64,000 nt of DNA. Source: Nymphaea colorata. Its lineage: Eukaryota; Streptophyta; Magnoliopsida; Nymphaeales; Nymphaeaceae. Positions 13,401-30,352 of the stretch are shown here, one piece after another. The notes beneath the pieces were generated by a model, which worked only from the letters and a program-made list of their open reading frames with translations, had not been told where the DNA came from and ran no database searches. Each line of letters starts with the position of its first letter. Positions within the stretch are counted from its first letter, which is position 1. Position numbers and translations under genes: made by a program. Location: positions 20,351,716 to 20,415,715 of the forward strand of contig NC_045144.1 of NCBI RefSeq assembly GCF_008831285.2, given 5' to 3'.

Positions 13401-16400
13401 TCACACTAGATCACCTTATTGAATGCCTCATACCATCACAACAATACTGGTTCGAGATACACTTTTCTTGAATTTTCACAATTTTTTTGTAATATATCGT
13501 TTAGACCCCAAGTATTAATTTATCTTCAAAACCACAGTATAGATTCAGTGAAAGTCAAACACTTCCACGTGCTACAATGTGACTTGAACCAGGAAACTAT
13601 ATCTTACAATAGACATACTTCAAACAGCAGCCAATGGTCCCCAGCCAAAACTGGTTATACAGGCAGTCGCCTACTTATGGTGAAATGGCAGAGCTCAACC
13701 GTAACCTAACCTAGACTATATACAGCCCTAACACCATATTATATACACCAACATTAGTTTGGGGTGAAATAAGAGAGCTCAATTGCACCATACAGCAAGC
13801 ATAACTCCATTACCATATTAGAAATACTCAGGACTATATTCTTATCATTGATTGAGAGAGAGAGGGGGGATGCATGCATAAAACTTTCTTAAAATTCTAA
13901 ACTCAAGCAGAATCCTAGTAAAGACCAGCAAAAAGAGATTATTGCACATAATTAATATGACCAATGCAAAACACAAAAGAGTTGCCCAGTGTTACTTTAA
14001 TGTTTCAGACTGTTTGCCGAACAAGAAATAACCATACATGAAGATCAAACCACCAAGGAAAGCACCTCTTTTATGTAACCAACAATGCCAAGAAAATAAC
14101 ATCAAAGCTAATGCAAATACTAATCTACATGTATAAGAAAATGATAAACTGTAAAGACATTTGCCAACAAGCATCCCTACCAACCTTTGAGAGGAAATTC
14201 ATAATAATAGAATCGGAAATTTGTGGCCATGTCAATCTTCCAAGAATGCCCATCCAAGTTCCATTTTGGAAGCATATGAAGTTGTATGCAAACTTCAAAA
14301 CATCTATAAGCATTGGATAAACCATCACGACATCCAAACTTTCTGCCTGCCACAAAATACACCAGCAGATCATGTATATATTTCAACTAGTAAGATTAGT
14401 AGTCGTTAAAATCAGAAGTTAGCATAGGTCCGCCAACATCCTAAAAAGACTAGCAGCAATTCACATCTGCATAATTATTACATAAATCACTTGACTACTA
14501 AGTCACACGGACGCTGCAAATTGACTGCCGCACCCGTCTCGACAACTTGAGTGCGGGTGTGGCTCGGATTTGCACCCGATTCGAGTCAACAAGAGTCGGG
14601 TGCAGCTGACCGCACCCGACCATTTTCGTCCATTTTGGACAAGCACCTGACTCGCGTTTGACTCGAGTCGGGTGCAGTCAAACCGCGTCAATCCTATTTT
14701 CGTCCTTTTTTGGTACTTTTTATTTTAAAAAATTTTATCGTTAAAAAAGAGGGTTTAGCATTGTTTTTTCCATTTCAGTGTTCTGTCCTGGTTTTGTTGT
14801 TTTTTTTTTGTTGTTTACTTGTTTAGTGTTTGTACTTTGTAAGCATGTTAATGTTTAATATGTTACATTCATATACACAATACATTATAACTTATTAATA
14901 TGTAATATATAATATTCATATATAATTTATCCATAAAGTGTGCAGTGTAGAGTGTATAGACTATAGTGTATACTCTAAATTTCTTAATTCTTATACGTGT
15001 GTGTATATATATATTTTTATAATAATAAATTAATAATGACAAATAAATATTCTCGCCGCACCTCCGCACCTAAATTTTTGGGGATGTGCCGCTCCGGCAC
15101 CTGCACCTGCACCCCACACCTATGTGACATAGCTTAGCTATGGTTTTCTTTCTAACTAGCCAATTAGTTACTTTACTTAGGTACTTAATAACTAGATAGT
15201 TCATTAGCAATTTGCTATAGTACAGTTATGGTGCTCCCAGGAGCCCATACACCTACTCACAAAAAGTTATTTTTAGTAGCTAATACAGTTTTTTATTCAT
15301 CCATGATCCAACCTTACAGGTATTATCCATATACATCTTTTAGTAGAAACCAGTTTCTATATAATGTAATTTTCAAGCATAAATAGCATTTTAATATCTT
15401 GAAAATTAATGCCCCACAATGTGCCACTTTTTTAAGACTTCTTCATGTTTCTATATCCAAAATGTCACAAATATTGTTCTCATGTTTTTTGTGGGTGAGG
15501 TTTTTCTCAGGTATCAATCATGAAGTTTGCTTTTCTCTGAAAAATGTTAGGAAGTCAAAAAATTTGAAAATGTAAAATATGAAAATTAAGTTCTCTACTT
15601 ATTTTGTTGCAAAAAAAAATTGACAAAAAAGAAATCTCAACAAATAAAAATATATCAAAAATTTATTTTTCTGAAAAAGGCAAAAAAGGTGACAAAAACA
15701 TGATTATTTGTTTTAGATAGTTTTTCAAAATATGACGTTTTTCCCTTATTTTCACATTTTTAACACAATATATTGAAACAACAGTATTTGTGACCATGGT
15801 TGAAATGACATGATCTAGAACATCAATTCTACCAAATAAACCATGTTCAATGTATATCAAAGTTTGATGTGATTATAGAGCTTGTAATTATGGTTTTCAC
15901 GACATGACTGTATGTATAGACTATAGAGAGAGAGAGAGAGAGAGAGAAATGCACCAATCAAAAGGGGGGAAAAGACTAAGAAATGCATCTAAGACCCAAA
16001 AGCCTATGTAAACAATAAATAGGGACTAGTCAACTAGTTAATTGACTAGCCAATGAACCATGGCCCAGCCAACTGGATAGTCATGGATTAATTGCCAGGT
16101 CACTGACTGGGCCAACAGAAGGATTTGTCGCCTAGGATGAGAATAGAGCTAGCAAGTTCCACCATGAATTATATCCTAGTTCAAGTATATGCTTGTAAGC
16201 ATCTGCAGTAAAAGATAAATTAACTGAAATTACATCCACTAAAATGCTATTCAAAAGAATTTTTAATAAAAATATCCAAATTATATTAATAGAATTTTTT
16301 TCTAAATAAAATGCAGATTTTCTGCTTCAATCAAATCTAAGCAACTCAAAAACTCAGAACTCATTGAGCATAATAGTGCAACACTTGCCTGCGAAACAGG

Positions 16401-19400
16401 AGAAGGTTCTGGATGAAGAACGATCTCAACCATGCCTTCACTTGGCTCATCCACAGATACCTTTCCAGCTTTTCTGCCTATAACTGGCATAATTACAAAT
16501 TTGTTCAACAAGTCTGCCACTCTTGCAAGCCCATAATTAAGAAGACCAATAATCTGCAGATGCCAGAAAGACTTTCAACCTGAGAAAGAAGTGGAACTAA
16601 AAAAATGAACATATCATGGAACTCCCAATAAAATGGTTTCTCTAGTTCTTATTTTTGTTTTTTAATTCCAAAGAACAAGCATATCATGGAACTAGAACGG
16701 CAAAAGATAAGTGCCAACTAATAAGTTACTTATTCTGAAAAACATAACAAACTTTAATGTGGATGAAGACATTTGTAAGTTATACCTTAGATAAACTTGA
16801 AAATTGGTGTTCAAAGCATGTCTACTTCCAGGATGATGTGTTTTCAGCTGCATGCTGAGATTTTATTTCCATTTAGCTTCATCATGGCAAACATTTCAGT
16901 AAAGAAATCTCTTTTTAAGTATCATATCCTCAAAGGAGGATAACAAATAAAAGTGACGTGGGACCTTACACAATTAAACCACATGATATGCATGCTTTAC
17001 TTCATATATTGTAGGCTCGTTGCCATGTTAAACATGATCATCTCTTCGGGGTAAAAGTATATGAAATGCTCTGCCAGTTGAGCAACGGAGCCAACAACTA
17101 GCACACTATTCTAACATATTTTGTCAACAAATCCATAGCCTAAGGAAAGAAACATTGTGTATCTCCAGACTAACAAAAACAAACTATCGCTAGACAGCCT
17201 CCAAAAGTGGCAGAGTACATCTGCTTGAGGGTGGGCAAGCATTCCTGCTGACTTATAAAATTTTATGGGGGAGGTAGGAGAGGGTGCAACTCCCTTTGCC
17301 TTTAATATGCACCCACCTTTTCACTAATATCTAGTTAAGTACTATTTTTCTTTCTTAGTTATAGTATGCTAGTATAGACATTCAAAGTACCTCCTAAACA
17401 AAAACAAAAAATAGTTGCCAAAAATACATTCTTTAATGACAATGCTCTCTTATCCAGTTATCCTTGCTGCACAGAAGGTTTAACATTACTATTGATTTGA
17501 GGCACATCGATGTTAATATTTATGTATTAATTAATCTGCATGTTTTATAATTATTTAGTGGTGGAGACGAAAAATTTTAGCAAAATTTGTCTTTTTCATT
17601 TTTAAGATAAAGTTACAAACTTGTGAGTTAGAAAGAATGAGAGAAAAAAAATTCTTTTTTGAAATCTTATTGTAGAAAAATCTTGGCACTACCAGAACTC
17701 GCAATTTATTTTCCAAGAAAGTTAGAAAATATTGGCAGGTTTATAATTAAAAAACATATCACAAACTTATCTTCGGAAAATACGATACTGTAATATAGAA
17801 GTTCTTGTCTTATCCTTGGTGAACCTATAAAATTACTTTTCTTTTTCAGGAAATTGGTGAACCATACTTTCTATTTTGAATCCGACAGGCTTGAACTTAT
17901 AATTTATTTATTAAAACAAGTTAATGCACACCTGGTCAGATATCTAGCCCTGCCACGGGACTTTTCAAGTGTAAGGATGACTAGAAGATAAACCTTCAAG
18001 ACAATGGACATGCCACGTTGCAGCATGTGCTATTCCTTTGGAGACCTTAAACCCTTTCCAGCTAGCATGAACGAACAATGAGGGGGCGTTCGTTCATTTC
18101 CCTTGATTTGGAGGTGAAATTTCACTAAAGGAAAGTTCTCTTCGTAAAGGGAGAAAGAGCTGAAATTTCACCTCATCCTAAAATGAGGTGTGTTTGATGA
18201 ACTAGAAAAAGTTCACCAAGAGAAATTTATTGGTGTTTGATGGCTAAGTGAGGGAATGAGAGAAAAACAGTTAAATAACTAACTATTACAAATCTGTGTT
18301 TATCAATACTTGATCTTAATGTATTTCAGGCATAATACTCGCTAGTATCCATGGTAGATGACGTCTATCTAACAAAGCTGGAGATATATTTATATGGGGA
18401 ATTAACATGCATTCACTCCTTTATGCATTAACATCAAGAAGCAACCGTAGATATTAGAAGTATTAAAGCGTTAGATAACACCATACAATACTATTATATG
18501 ATACTAATCTTTTACCCGGTTCTCCATATGGGTCCCAAGTAGCCATAGATAAAAAAAAATTGTACAAGCAAGTTGGTCTGCCATCATGGTGGTTCTTGAT
18601 ATGTCCGCAAGGCTGAATCGTTGCAATCCACAACTCAAAGACAAGAGAGAAAACTGAAAAAAGGGGGAGAACGTGAAAACCCTATTTCGTCAATTCTGCC
18701 TTCACTGGGTGCTCCAATTGTCAACGCTCGAGGCCTGTTTTAGATCCTCCTTCCCACCTCGTCAAATAGGTTGGCCTCTTTCTCTCCTTCCTTTTCAACC
18801 CCATGGAGAAGACCTCAGTTGATAGTGGATTGTCAGAACAAGTTGTCAGACAGCAAGAAGAAAATGGGTGATTGAGATAGTAATTACATTGGCTGTCTAT
18901 CACCCAATGCTCTCATCAGGCGGCTGAGATTTTCTTTGTTTTTGTTCAACTTATGTATATGGGTATTCTAATTCAAATGTTCATTAGGCAAATAGAGAGA
19001 ATGGGGAAAATGAAGTTCAGCAAAATCTTACTTTCATTGGATGATGTGTGGACGTGGGGTGTTGCTCAGACGACAATGGCAGCTCCTCAGCCCACAACGA
19101 CAATGGCTGCTGCTCAGGGGAATGCAACGACACTATTTTGTGAGAATTGAAGCCCTGAAGCTGATAAACACCGGTTGAAATTTACCGGGGTAAAAAGACG
19201 AACCACCAGAGGTCCCACTTTTTCCCCAGGTAAGTTTCAACCAGAATGAGGCACTTTCACCGGCTAAATTTTTTGGTGTTTGATGAAAGTGGGGAAATCC
19301 ATACCATTTCCCCATGTCTACAGTGTTTCACCCAGCTATCAAACGCCCCCTAAGGATCTTCCATTTTGTAGCTGGTTAGAGGTTATGTGCTCCAAACATG

Positions 19401-20725
19401 GACAAGTTCAGATCCATGGAGCAAGCTGGCAAGGCAGCTCACTAAGATTTCTAAGCTCAAGTAGCAGAGTGAACTTTGTTTTGCAAGTGTCGTTGGTGCT
19501 TTGCATGATGGAATATGTGACAGGGAACACACAGGGATAAAGATGTCAGGCATCACATTTCTTTCTATGAGTTCTTGAGAAGCTCTTGCTTCTATATGCT
19601 TCAAAATTTCGGGTTACCAATTGCCTCTCTAGCAAGAAAACGAAACAATCATGGGTCCTAATATTTCAGGAAAAGATACACCTTCACCGGCTCCATGCTC
19701 TATTCGTTCTCACAAAGAGCAAAACTCTCCCACTTCTCAAGTTCGAAGCAAGGAAGGAATCCATGGATCAGTTGGATAGACCAAGAATTGCCCAAATTCT
19801 AGCTTAACAAGAAATCATGCAAACATTCGTAAGGACAACAATGCCTACGATAGAAGGAAGAAGAAGCATACGTCCAACGCCTTCAAGACTGACTGAAGCT
19901 CAACCCCATCGACTTGATTCCTAACCACCAATCTGCCGCTCTCCGACTCGAAATGCACAGCGTTCTCCAGATGCTCAACAAGCACTCTTTGTAACTGCGG
20001 GATAAGGGAAACGGGAAATTCACCAAAAAAAAGTGCGATGAAAGAAATAAGAGAAGAGGAAGACGAAATTTGCCCAAAGAAATTCGTCTAGGAAGAGCGA
20101 AAGAAAACAGAACTAGGAAAGCGCAAATTACCCGCTCGAAGCACTCGACCCATTGAGTTCTCAACAGGGAAAACGCCACAGGATCCACCTTGCGGGAAGG
20201 AATCCCACCTCCCCCGTCCTTCCACTCATCCGGAACCGACAACGCCGTCTGCAGATAGCGAACTCCTCCGGCCGCCTCAACCAACCGCCCGGCCTCGACG
20301 CCCTCCCTCACAGCATCCAGCCTCTCCGCCAGGTCCGAGATCACTCGGACGACGCGCAGAGCCTCCTTCTTCTCCGCGAGCTCCCTGCGCTTGCGGCGGC
20401 TCTCCTCCACCAGGCTGCGGAGCTCAGCGTCGAGGGGACGGCCGGAAGGGCCCTCGTCAAAGAGGCGGAGGACAGTGGCGAGGCTGGCGGCGAGGTCGTC
20501 GACCTTTGAGGAGGTATCAACGGAGCGGGAGAGTATGTCAGCGAAGTCGCGGTGGTGGTCGCGGACGTACTCTGCGACCCTCCGCTTGATGTCGAGGGAT
20601 CGGACCTGGAGGCGGTCGATGAGGAGGCGGAGGTCGGGGGAGGAGAGCGGGGAGGACTCGTCGATCTCCTCCCCTCCCGACGGCAGCAGCTCCCTCAAGT
20701 CGATGGAGCCCCTCACCACGTCCAT
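2808..20725 (-). CDS. ZW10: centromere/kinetochore protein ZW10 homologue
   Basis: Fourteen exons were read on the minus strand: 20725-20132, 19994-19872, 16553-16389, 14346-14185, 12630-12397, 12326-12180, 8961-8869, 7132-7037, 5476-5348, 5257-5180, 4269-4111, 3991-3838, 3759-3677 and 2891-2808. Together they give 766 aa. All junctions are phase 0 except between exons 12 and 13. Recognition rests on family signatures: MDVVRGSIDLRELL and SPDLRLLIDRLQ at the N-terminus, NYGLARVADLL, FLSKVVPSEASK, NVEVHFASRKK, the ADGFQNTHQ-like block and a C-terminus close to DFVKAIFADSPIRKECLSRI. Plant ZW10 (MIP1) works with MAG2/Tip20-type subunits in a Dsl1/NRZ-like tethering complex for Golgi-to-ER traffic; animal ZW10 also acts at kinetochores. 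That role is family knowledge. Oddities: intron 3 starts with GC (CAG|GCAAGT), intron 9 is only 90 nt with no in-frame stop, and introns 2, 3, 6 and 8 hold transposon or duplication sequence. Exon 1 is very GC-rich compared with the rest. Confidence 0.95.
6476..6690. repeat. tandem duplication of about 107 bp in ZW10 intron 8
   Basis: Two adjacent diverged copies each run from a CTGATATTTTATGCAACTAA-type start to ACACAGAAATGAAATCAAG (about 6476-6585 and 6586-6690). The repeat lies wholly within an intron and codes for nothing. Confidence 0.8.
7761..8034. mobile_element. MITE, family 'CATAGCCACAAATAT', copy B
   Basis: This 274-bp element has 15-bp inverted ends (TATAGCCACAAATAT on the left, CATAGCCACAAATAT as complement of the right end). 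A perfect 8-bp target duplication GTATCCAC flanks it (7753-7760 and 8035-8042). It lies in ZW10 intron 7 and is the best-preserved copy of the family in this window. The interior is AT-rich and non-coding. Confidence 0.85.
9424..10574. mobile_element. hAT-like non-autonomous element 1 (TIR CTATGTCACA...)
   Basis: This 1151-bp element lies in ZW10 intron 6. The left end reads CTCTGTCACACGGGTAC and the complement of the right end CTATGTCACATAGGTAC. The flanking 8-bp repeats are CTCCCAAA (9416-9423) and CACCCAAA (10575-10582), 7 of 8 identical, as expected for hAT transposition. Just inside both ends are many short GGTAC/GTACC units. The middle has a (TA)n tract at about 10417-10472. Open frames inside show no transposase signature. 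A second ATGTGACATAG motif follows at 10593-10604, outside the target duplication. Confidence 0.8.
11331..11359. repeat. (CA)n microsatellite
   Basis: About 14 CA units in ZW10 intron 6. Confidence 0.95.
14498..15132. mobile_element. hAT-like non-autonomous element 2 (TIR CTATGTCACA...)
   Basis: This 635-bp element lies in ZW10 intron 3. The left end is CTAAGTCACACGG and the complement of the right end CTATGTCACATAGG. The flanks CTTGACTA (14490-14497) and CTTAGCTA (15133-15140) match at 6 of 8 positions. Subterminal regions are packed with GCACCCG, GGTGC and GAGTCGGGTGC units, while the core is AT-rich. It belongs to the family of 9424-10574 and 43001-43345. Confidence 0.8.
15461..15798. mobile_element. 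MITE, family 'CATAGCCACAAATAT', copy C
   Basis: The left end AATGTCACAAATATTG and the complement of the right end (CATGGTCACAAATACT) match the ends of copies A and B. The interior shares the pattern of a TTTTTCTC-rich left third and an AT-rich centre. No convincing target duplication survives. It lies in ZW10 intron 3. Confidence 0.55.
18082..18244. repeat. dispersed 'GCGTTTGATGG' repeat, copy 1
   Basis: About 160 bp starting GGGGGCGTTCGTTCATTTC and ending TTATTGGTGTTTGATGGC, within ZW10 intron 2. It aligns along its length with 21619-21781. Both carry an internal AAATTTCACTTCAT-type motif. An inverted AGGGGGCGTTTGATAGC lies at about 19340-19357, so this may be one end of a larger inverted-repeat element. 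That is not proven, because no target duplication was found. Confidence 0.55.
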
Positions 20726-22932
20726 TGCTCCCTTCCCTTTCCTTCCACCGGCCGGCCGGACCGACGGAGGGGGTTGCCTTCCTCTTTCTAGTTTCTCCTC
20801 CTCTCCTCTTGTCTACCGCCCAACCGCTCCAGTCATCCGAGCCAAGTGACTCGGCGCCGTGGGACGAGTCAAGCGCAGTCAGATGGGCGGAGCCACGATT
20901 CGAATCCCATCAGCATAGTTACGGAAAGGGTTGCAAAAAATCGGTTTCTAAACCGGCGGGTTGCCGATTCCATGAATTGGTCACTTGAATCGGTTGTGAA
21001 GTGGACGGAATATAAAAAAGAAAATAATTTAAAAAAAATAAAGAGAGAAACAATTAAAAAATAAAATTTTATAAATAATTTTTTTTAAACGTCGACACAT
21101 GGCCCTCTGAATCTCAAATTTGAATTTGATTCGAATCCGCCGATTCCAAATAAATGAAACGGTTTATGTATTTCTTAAAAAAATTTAGTTATGTCCATCG
21201 AACTAAATATGAAAAGTTCATACTTATTGAAAGGAGTTTCCATGGTTACTTTTTTAGTAGATCCACATTATTACTGCATTAAAAAAATTGAGACCATTGT
21301 TGGACTTAGTGAGAACTATCTCAAATCAACCTCAAGTTTGAAGTTGATCCATGAATTGCTTGTTTCATATTGAATTTGTATGGTGGGTCAGGTCTAAATT
21401 TGTCACGAGATCAAAAGTCATGTTAGATTTTCAAGGTTTTTGTTTGTCCTGTTCATGTGGCACCTGACAATGCTTGAGAATATAGTCGGATGTGATTCAA
21501 TTGGCACCATAATTCCAGATTTGTATGTTAAAACATGACTTACATGAATTGAAAGTCATCATTTTATGTATTCATGCAAAAGCGAAAGCTGGGTGTACTT
21601 GGTGGCGACTCTTAGATAGCGTTTGATTGTTTTCCTTGATTTGGATGAGAATAAATTTCACTGGGGGAAAGTTCCCTTGGCAAAAAGTGGAAGGAGAGAA
21701 ATTTCACTTCATTCGAAAATATAAGGTGTGTTTGATGAGCTTAGAAAGTTTCATTTGAAGAAATTTATTGGCGTTTGATGGCGGTCAACCCCGCCTTTCC
21801 CAAGTGGATGCAGTTATGAAGTCTAAAAAGGATGATGAGAAATCCAAATTTTAACAAAATTTGAATTTTACAAACAAGTCGAGGGTACCATCCAATTAAG
21901 CTACATAAACTCTATATTTACTTGCTTTTCGTTTCACAAATATGCAAAAATATTTGTGATGCAAAGTGATGTCCAAATTAAGCTACAAATTTTACTTTCT
22001 TATGTGTAATATGCAAAGAGATGTCCATCACAACTTAAGAAACTCTTGAATGAGATAATTATTTGGTCAAATCATTTGAAATTTTTATATTTGTTAAGAT
22101 TTTTTAAACCTAATTTCTTCACACGTCATAATTGTTTCTTGATCTATTACACATAAAAAATAATTACAGGTAAGAGCAGCGGCCGAGTCAAGGTAGCACT
22201 CGCATGGGTTTTGTCTTTACCCTAATTTAAAAAGAAAAATTACATATAATTTTTATAAAATTTTACTTGTTTTATTTAAAAAATGATATTTTGGTCCTAA
22301 TTAAAATTTAGAAACTTTGATTCAACCTTTTTGCCCAAGAGTTCAAAAAGTGTGTATCTAGTACCGGTGGGGCAATGGCCGGAATCAGCTCCGGCAACGT
22401 CCAGCTGACCCGCCGGCAGGCGGCAGCACGAAGGGAGGGAGATGTATATATATATATATATATAGGAATAAGAGAGGAGAGAGAGAGAAGAGACGAAAGG
22501 ATGGTTTGGTTTGAAAAGGAGAAGGAGAATGAAGAAAAGAAAGAGATAGAGTGGGGGAGGGGGAACGTGGCAATCGGAACACGGATACTAATTAAGTGGA
22601 AGATGAGAAAAAGATTAAACGCGTGTTGAGGGGGACGGAAAAGCATCCATGACGAGACACAGGCGACGCTTTTGTCATCATGTTCACACAGGGCAACGCG
22701 TTTGAAGGAAAAGAAGAAACCCCACGAAGACGGTGGCCATGGGGAGGCCACTAAAGCGGTCTATGGTGATGATTCCAAAGGAAGACAGTGGAAAGAAAGC
22801 TGTGCGCTCAAAAGGGCAATTCCCCAAAAAGCATTCCCATTTCCGCCATGGCTAACTGGCTTGTGCATTTATTGCTGATAGTGATCAGGCTTTTAAATGC
22901 TCACGGCCAAACAGCACCAACATGCAACCAAG
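20726..22932. other. divergent intergenic region between ZW10 and lipase 1
   Basis: This 2.2 kb separates two start codons on opposite strands. The first 130 bp upstream of ZW10 are GC-rich, as is its first exon. The rest is AT-rich and holds the repeat at 21619-21781, a degenerate fragment at about 22200-22320 resembling the GGCGGAGCC element family, and a short TA tract at 22445-22463. No gene was found; promoters for both neighbours are expected here. Confidence 0.6.
21619..21781. repeat. dispersed 'GCGTTTGATGG' repeat, copy 2
   Basis: Copy of 18082-18244, starting GCGTTTGATTG and ending TTATTGGCGTTTGATGGC. It lies in the intergenic region. Its character (short, non-coding, shared motif at both ends) suggests a degraded MITE. 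Confidence 0.55.
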
Positions 22933-27831
<4,899 letters not shown>

Positions 27832-28914
27832 TGATGACGATAACAATGACTCACAGGGCGTTTGACAACAGAAAGAGTTGGACATATTCATGAAACATTA
27901 GAACACAATGTTCCTTGTTCCTGTTCTCAAACACTCGCGCAGGACATTGCTAAGCGTCAAAATGTATTCCAAAAGTCCCAATAGTAAATAAGAGTAGATG
28001 TGATTATATGACAAAGCTGAGATCAATCTGCCTTGTTCAGCTGAGCGTGATCTTGGGTAGCGATAGCGCCTCAGCAACAACTAGGCTTTATCATCACCTG
28101 ACATGCAATTTCAAAGGTATGAGAGAGGGCTTTTCATCGTGCACTTACAACAAAACAGAGAGAGAGAGAGAGAGAGAGAACGTGTGCTAAGTCTCTGTCT
28201 AATTTTTAGAATATGATTTTTTTTTCTTAAATGGGTCCAAGTTCATAGATCGGGTCACGGGTAGGCATTCGAGACTGAGTGACAGGTTTGCTCTATTACA
28301 AAGTGAACTTTGGGAAGAAAAGTATTCTTACAGTAACCATGGAAGAGAATAAACCAACTTCTTTCAAAGTTCTCTTCTCTTCTTCTATCAGTGTCCTATG
28401 CATTAAGGCGGAATCCTTGTCCTGGTTTTCAAATTTTTTTGCTTTCCAAACAAACACGGGATCAAAATACCGGATATAAATGCCAGGATGAGATAGCCTA
28501 TCAAATTAGACATGGGCCCGGGCCTGATGGTGCGGCCTGAGTCGGCCCGTTAATAATTAAATTTTTTTAATTTTAAAACTTAATAATATATATTTTATTA
28601 TTAAAATATATTTTATGTTATTAAAAAAATTATATTTTTTATTATCAAATGAGCCGGGGTCTGGACCCGAGCTATCGGGCCAACCGGCCGACCCGATGCC
28701 CACCCCTAATATATATATATATATATATATATAGCCATCTAATGGAAACCATCTTTCTTAAGCAACAAAAAAAAATGAAGTAATAATAGATGATGAAAAT
28801 AGTTTTATATATATATATGTATATATTTGTTTGTTTGTTTTTCTTTAACGTCTATGATAAATCAATAATTAGATGACTAAGTGACTCTAGATAATAGAGT
28901 CACCATTTAAATTT

Positions 28915-28955
<41 letters not shown>

Positions 28956-30352
28956 TCTTGTTTTTATTTTAATAAAATAACATAAGTGTTCTTGGTTATG
29001 AAAGAAAAGAACAAGTTTATCTTTTAAAAGGTAAAAGGAAAATTTCAGTTCTAAATCCTCAAAAGGAACAACCGCTAAGAAAATGGACTTAAGAAAGTAC
29101 ACATAACTTAACTTTTCCTTCTAGAAGAGTGATCCCCATAAGCGTCTGGTTAAAGTAACCATATATCTTTCTTAAAAAAAAAAAGTAAGGGGCAGTTTGA
29201 GGCACTCGAAATATGAAACGGGAAAGAAATTTTAAGAAACTCCATGAAATGAAAACAAAATCCAGGTTTTCAAAACCCTTTTGTGTTTGGTAGACATAGA
29301 TTTATATTTCTGAAAACAAATTTCTTTATTTGATAGGAAATGAGATGAAAATCAGAATCAGTGGAAAAGTGTTTTTTTGTTATCTTCTTTCCCTCTTCTC
29401 CCATTGTTTTTTCTCTTATCACCCAAACCTCAACGGACGTTTTTTTTTTTCCGAACAGCAAGTTTTTTGAAGGAAATTTTTTTAAAAGATTTGAATTTTA
29501 CTTTCATTGTTAGTAGATATTTCCTGCCCTTCAAACTAAAAGATGCATTTGATAATAGTAGGTAGATTCTATCGGTCTTTAGAAAATAAAGTTGAAATAA
29601 TACTCATAAAAGTCCGACCCACAGGTTACCATTACTTGAGGGCAGAAAATATATTTCTTTTAAATAACTTCTACCTAATCCTAATTTTTAAAAAGTAAAA
29701 GAAAAAAAAAAGAGTAGTTGCATGGTTAATAACGTGGCAAAGCCAAAACACACACAACCAGCGGTTTGCAGATTCAACTCTGAATCTCATTGACTACGTA
29801 GAAAATTTTAAATAATTTATAGAAATGCGACTCAAATTTTCACAAAATTGTATTTAACTGCCTCAGCTAAATTGGCAAAGTGCTAAACATTCCCAAAGGT
29901 TTTAAAAATAGGGGATAAACAAATGAAATAAATTAAAAATTGATCTATAAGGAAGCAGATGTGTAGATGGACCTTTCGAAAGAAGTATTCTACAATTACA
30001 GTCGCCAATGTCCTAATAAATGTTTCTGTGAAAATATTGGTCAAGGTATCAACAAATGTTTCGTGTTAATAATTTAATAATAGTCGGTAAAAATTGATGC
30101 GGGTAATCATAATTTTGAGAAAAATGGTTGCTTGTGTTAACATTCCAATAGTTTACTGGTTTGCTGAGAATATTCAGGGAAAGAAAAAATCTTGGTTATT
30201 TGAGTTCTGCTGAAAATCAAAATCCGGTTCTGTGAGGCATCGCCACCGCCGCTGACTTCTCCAACTCCAACGGCGGCCCGGCGTTGGACCTCTCACCGAG
30301 CTGAAGATTTAACCATGTGAAATTGTGAACGGACCACCACCATCTTCCCCTC
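27832..30352. other. intergenic region between lipase 1 and PTOX
   Basis: No gene seen. It holds TA tracts (28709-28732, 28917-28955), a small GC-ended inverted element (28505-28710) and AT-rich DNA. The last few hundred bases must contain the PTOX promoter and 5' UTR, but I see no clear-cut promoter motif. Confidence 0.6.
28505..28710. mobile_element. small inverted-repeat element with GC-rich ends
   Basis: About 206 bp. The left end reads ATTAGACATGGGCCCGGGCC and the complement of the right end ATTAGGGGTGGGCATCGGG, so GC-rich inverted ends enclose an AT-only core. No clear target duplication. It resembles plant MITEs with GGGCCCGGGC ends; the assignment is inferred. Confidence 0.55.

Noticed and set aside
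17012-17091. tRNA-like sequence on the minus strand (GGCTCCG...CGAGCC with a D-arm-like GCTCAACTGGCAGAGC)
   Set aside because: The acceptor ends pair only partly and no anticodon stem or T-arm can be formed, so at best it is a decayed tRNA remnant.
19883-20725. ZW10 exon 1 initially considered as a COG7-type Golgi tether subunit
   Set aside because: The N-terminus (VRGSIDLRELL, APDLRLLI-like) and all later exons match ZW10, not COG7.
20153-20988. Several plus-strand open frames opposite ZW10 exon 1
   Set aside because: Shadows of the GC-rich ZW10 first exon. The minus frame matches ZW10; the plus frames have no homology.
29690-29830. Possible tRNA-derived repeat (GGTTAATAACGTGGC ... GATTCAACTCTGAATC)
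   Set aside because: Box spacing and sequence are too degenerate, with no second copy seen in the window.
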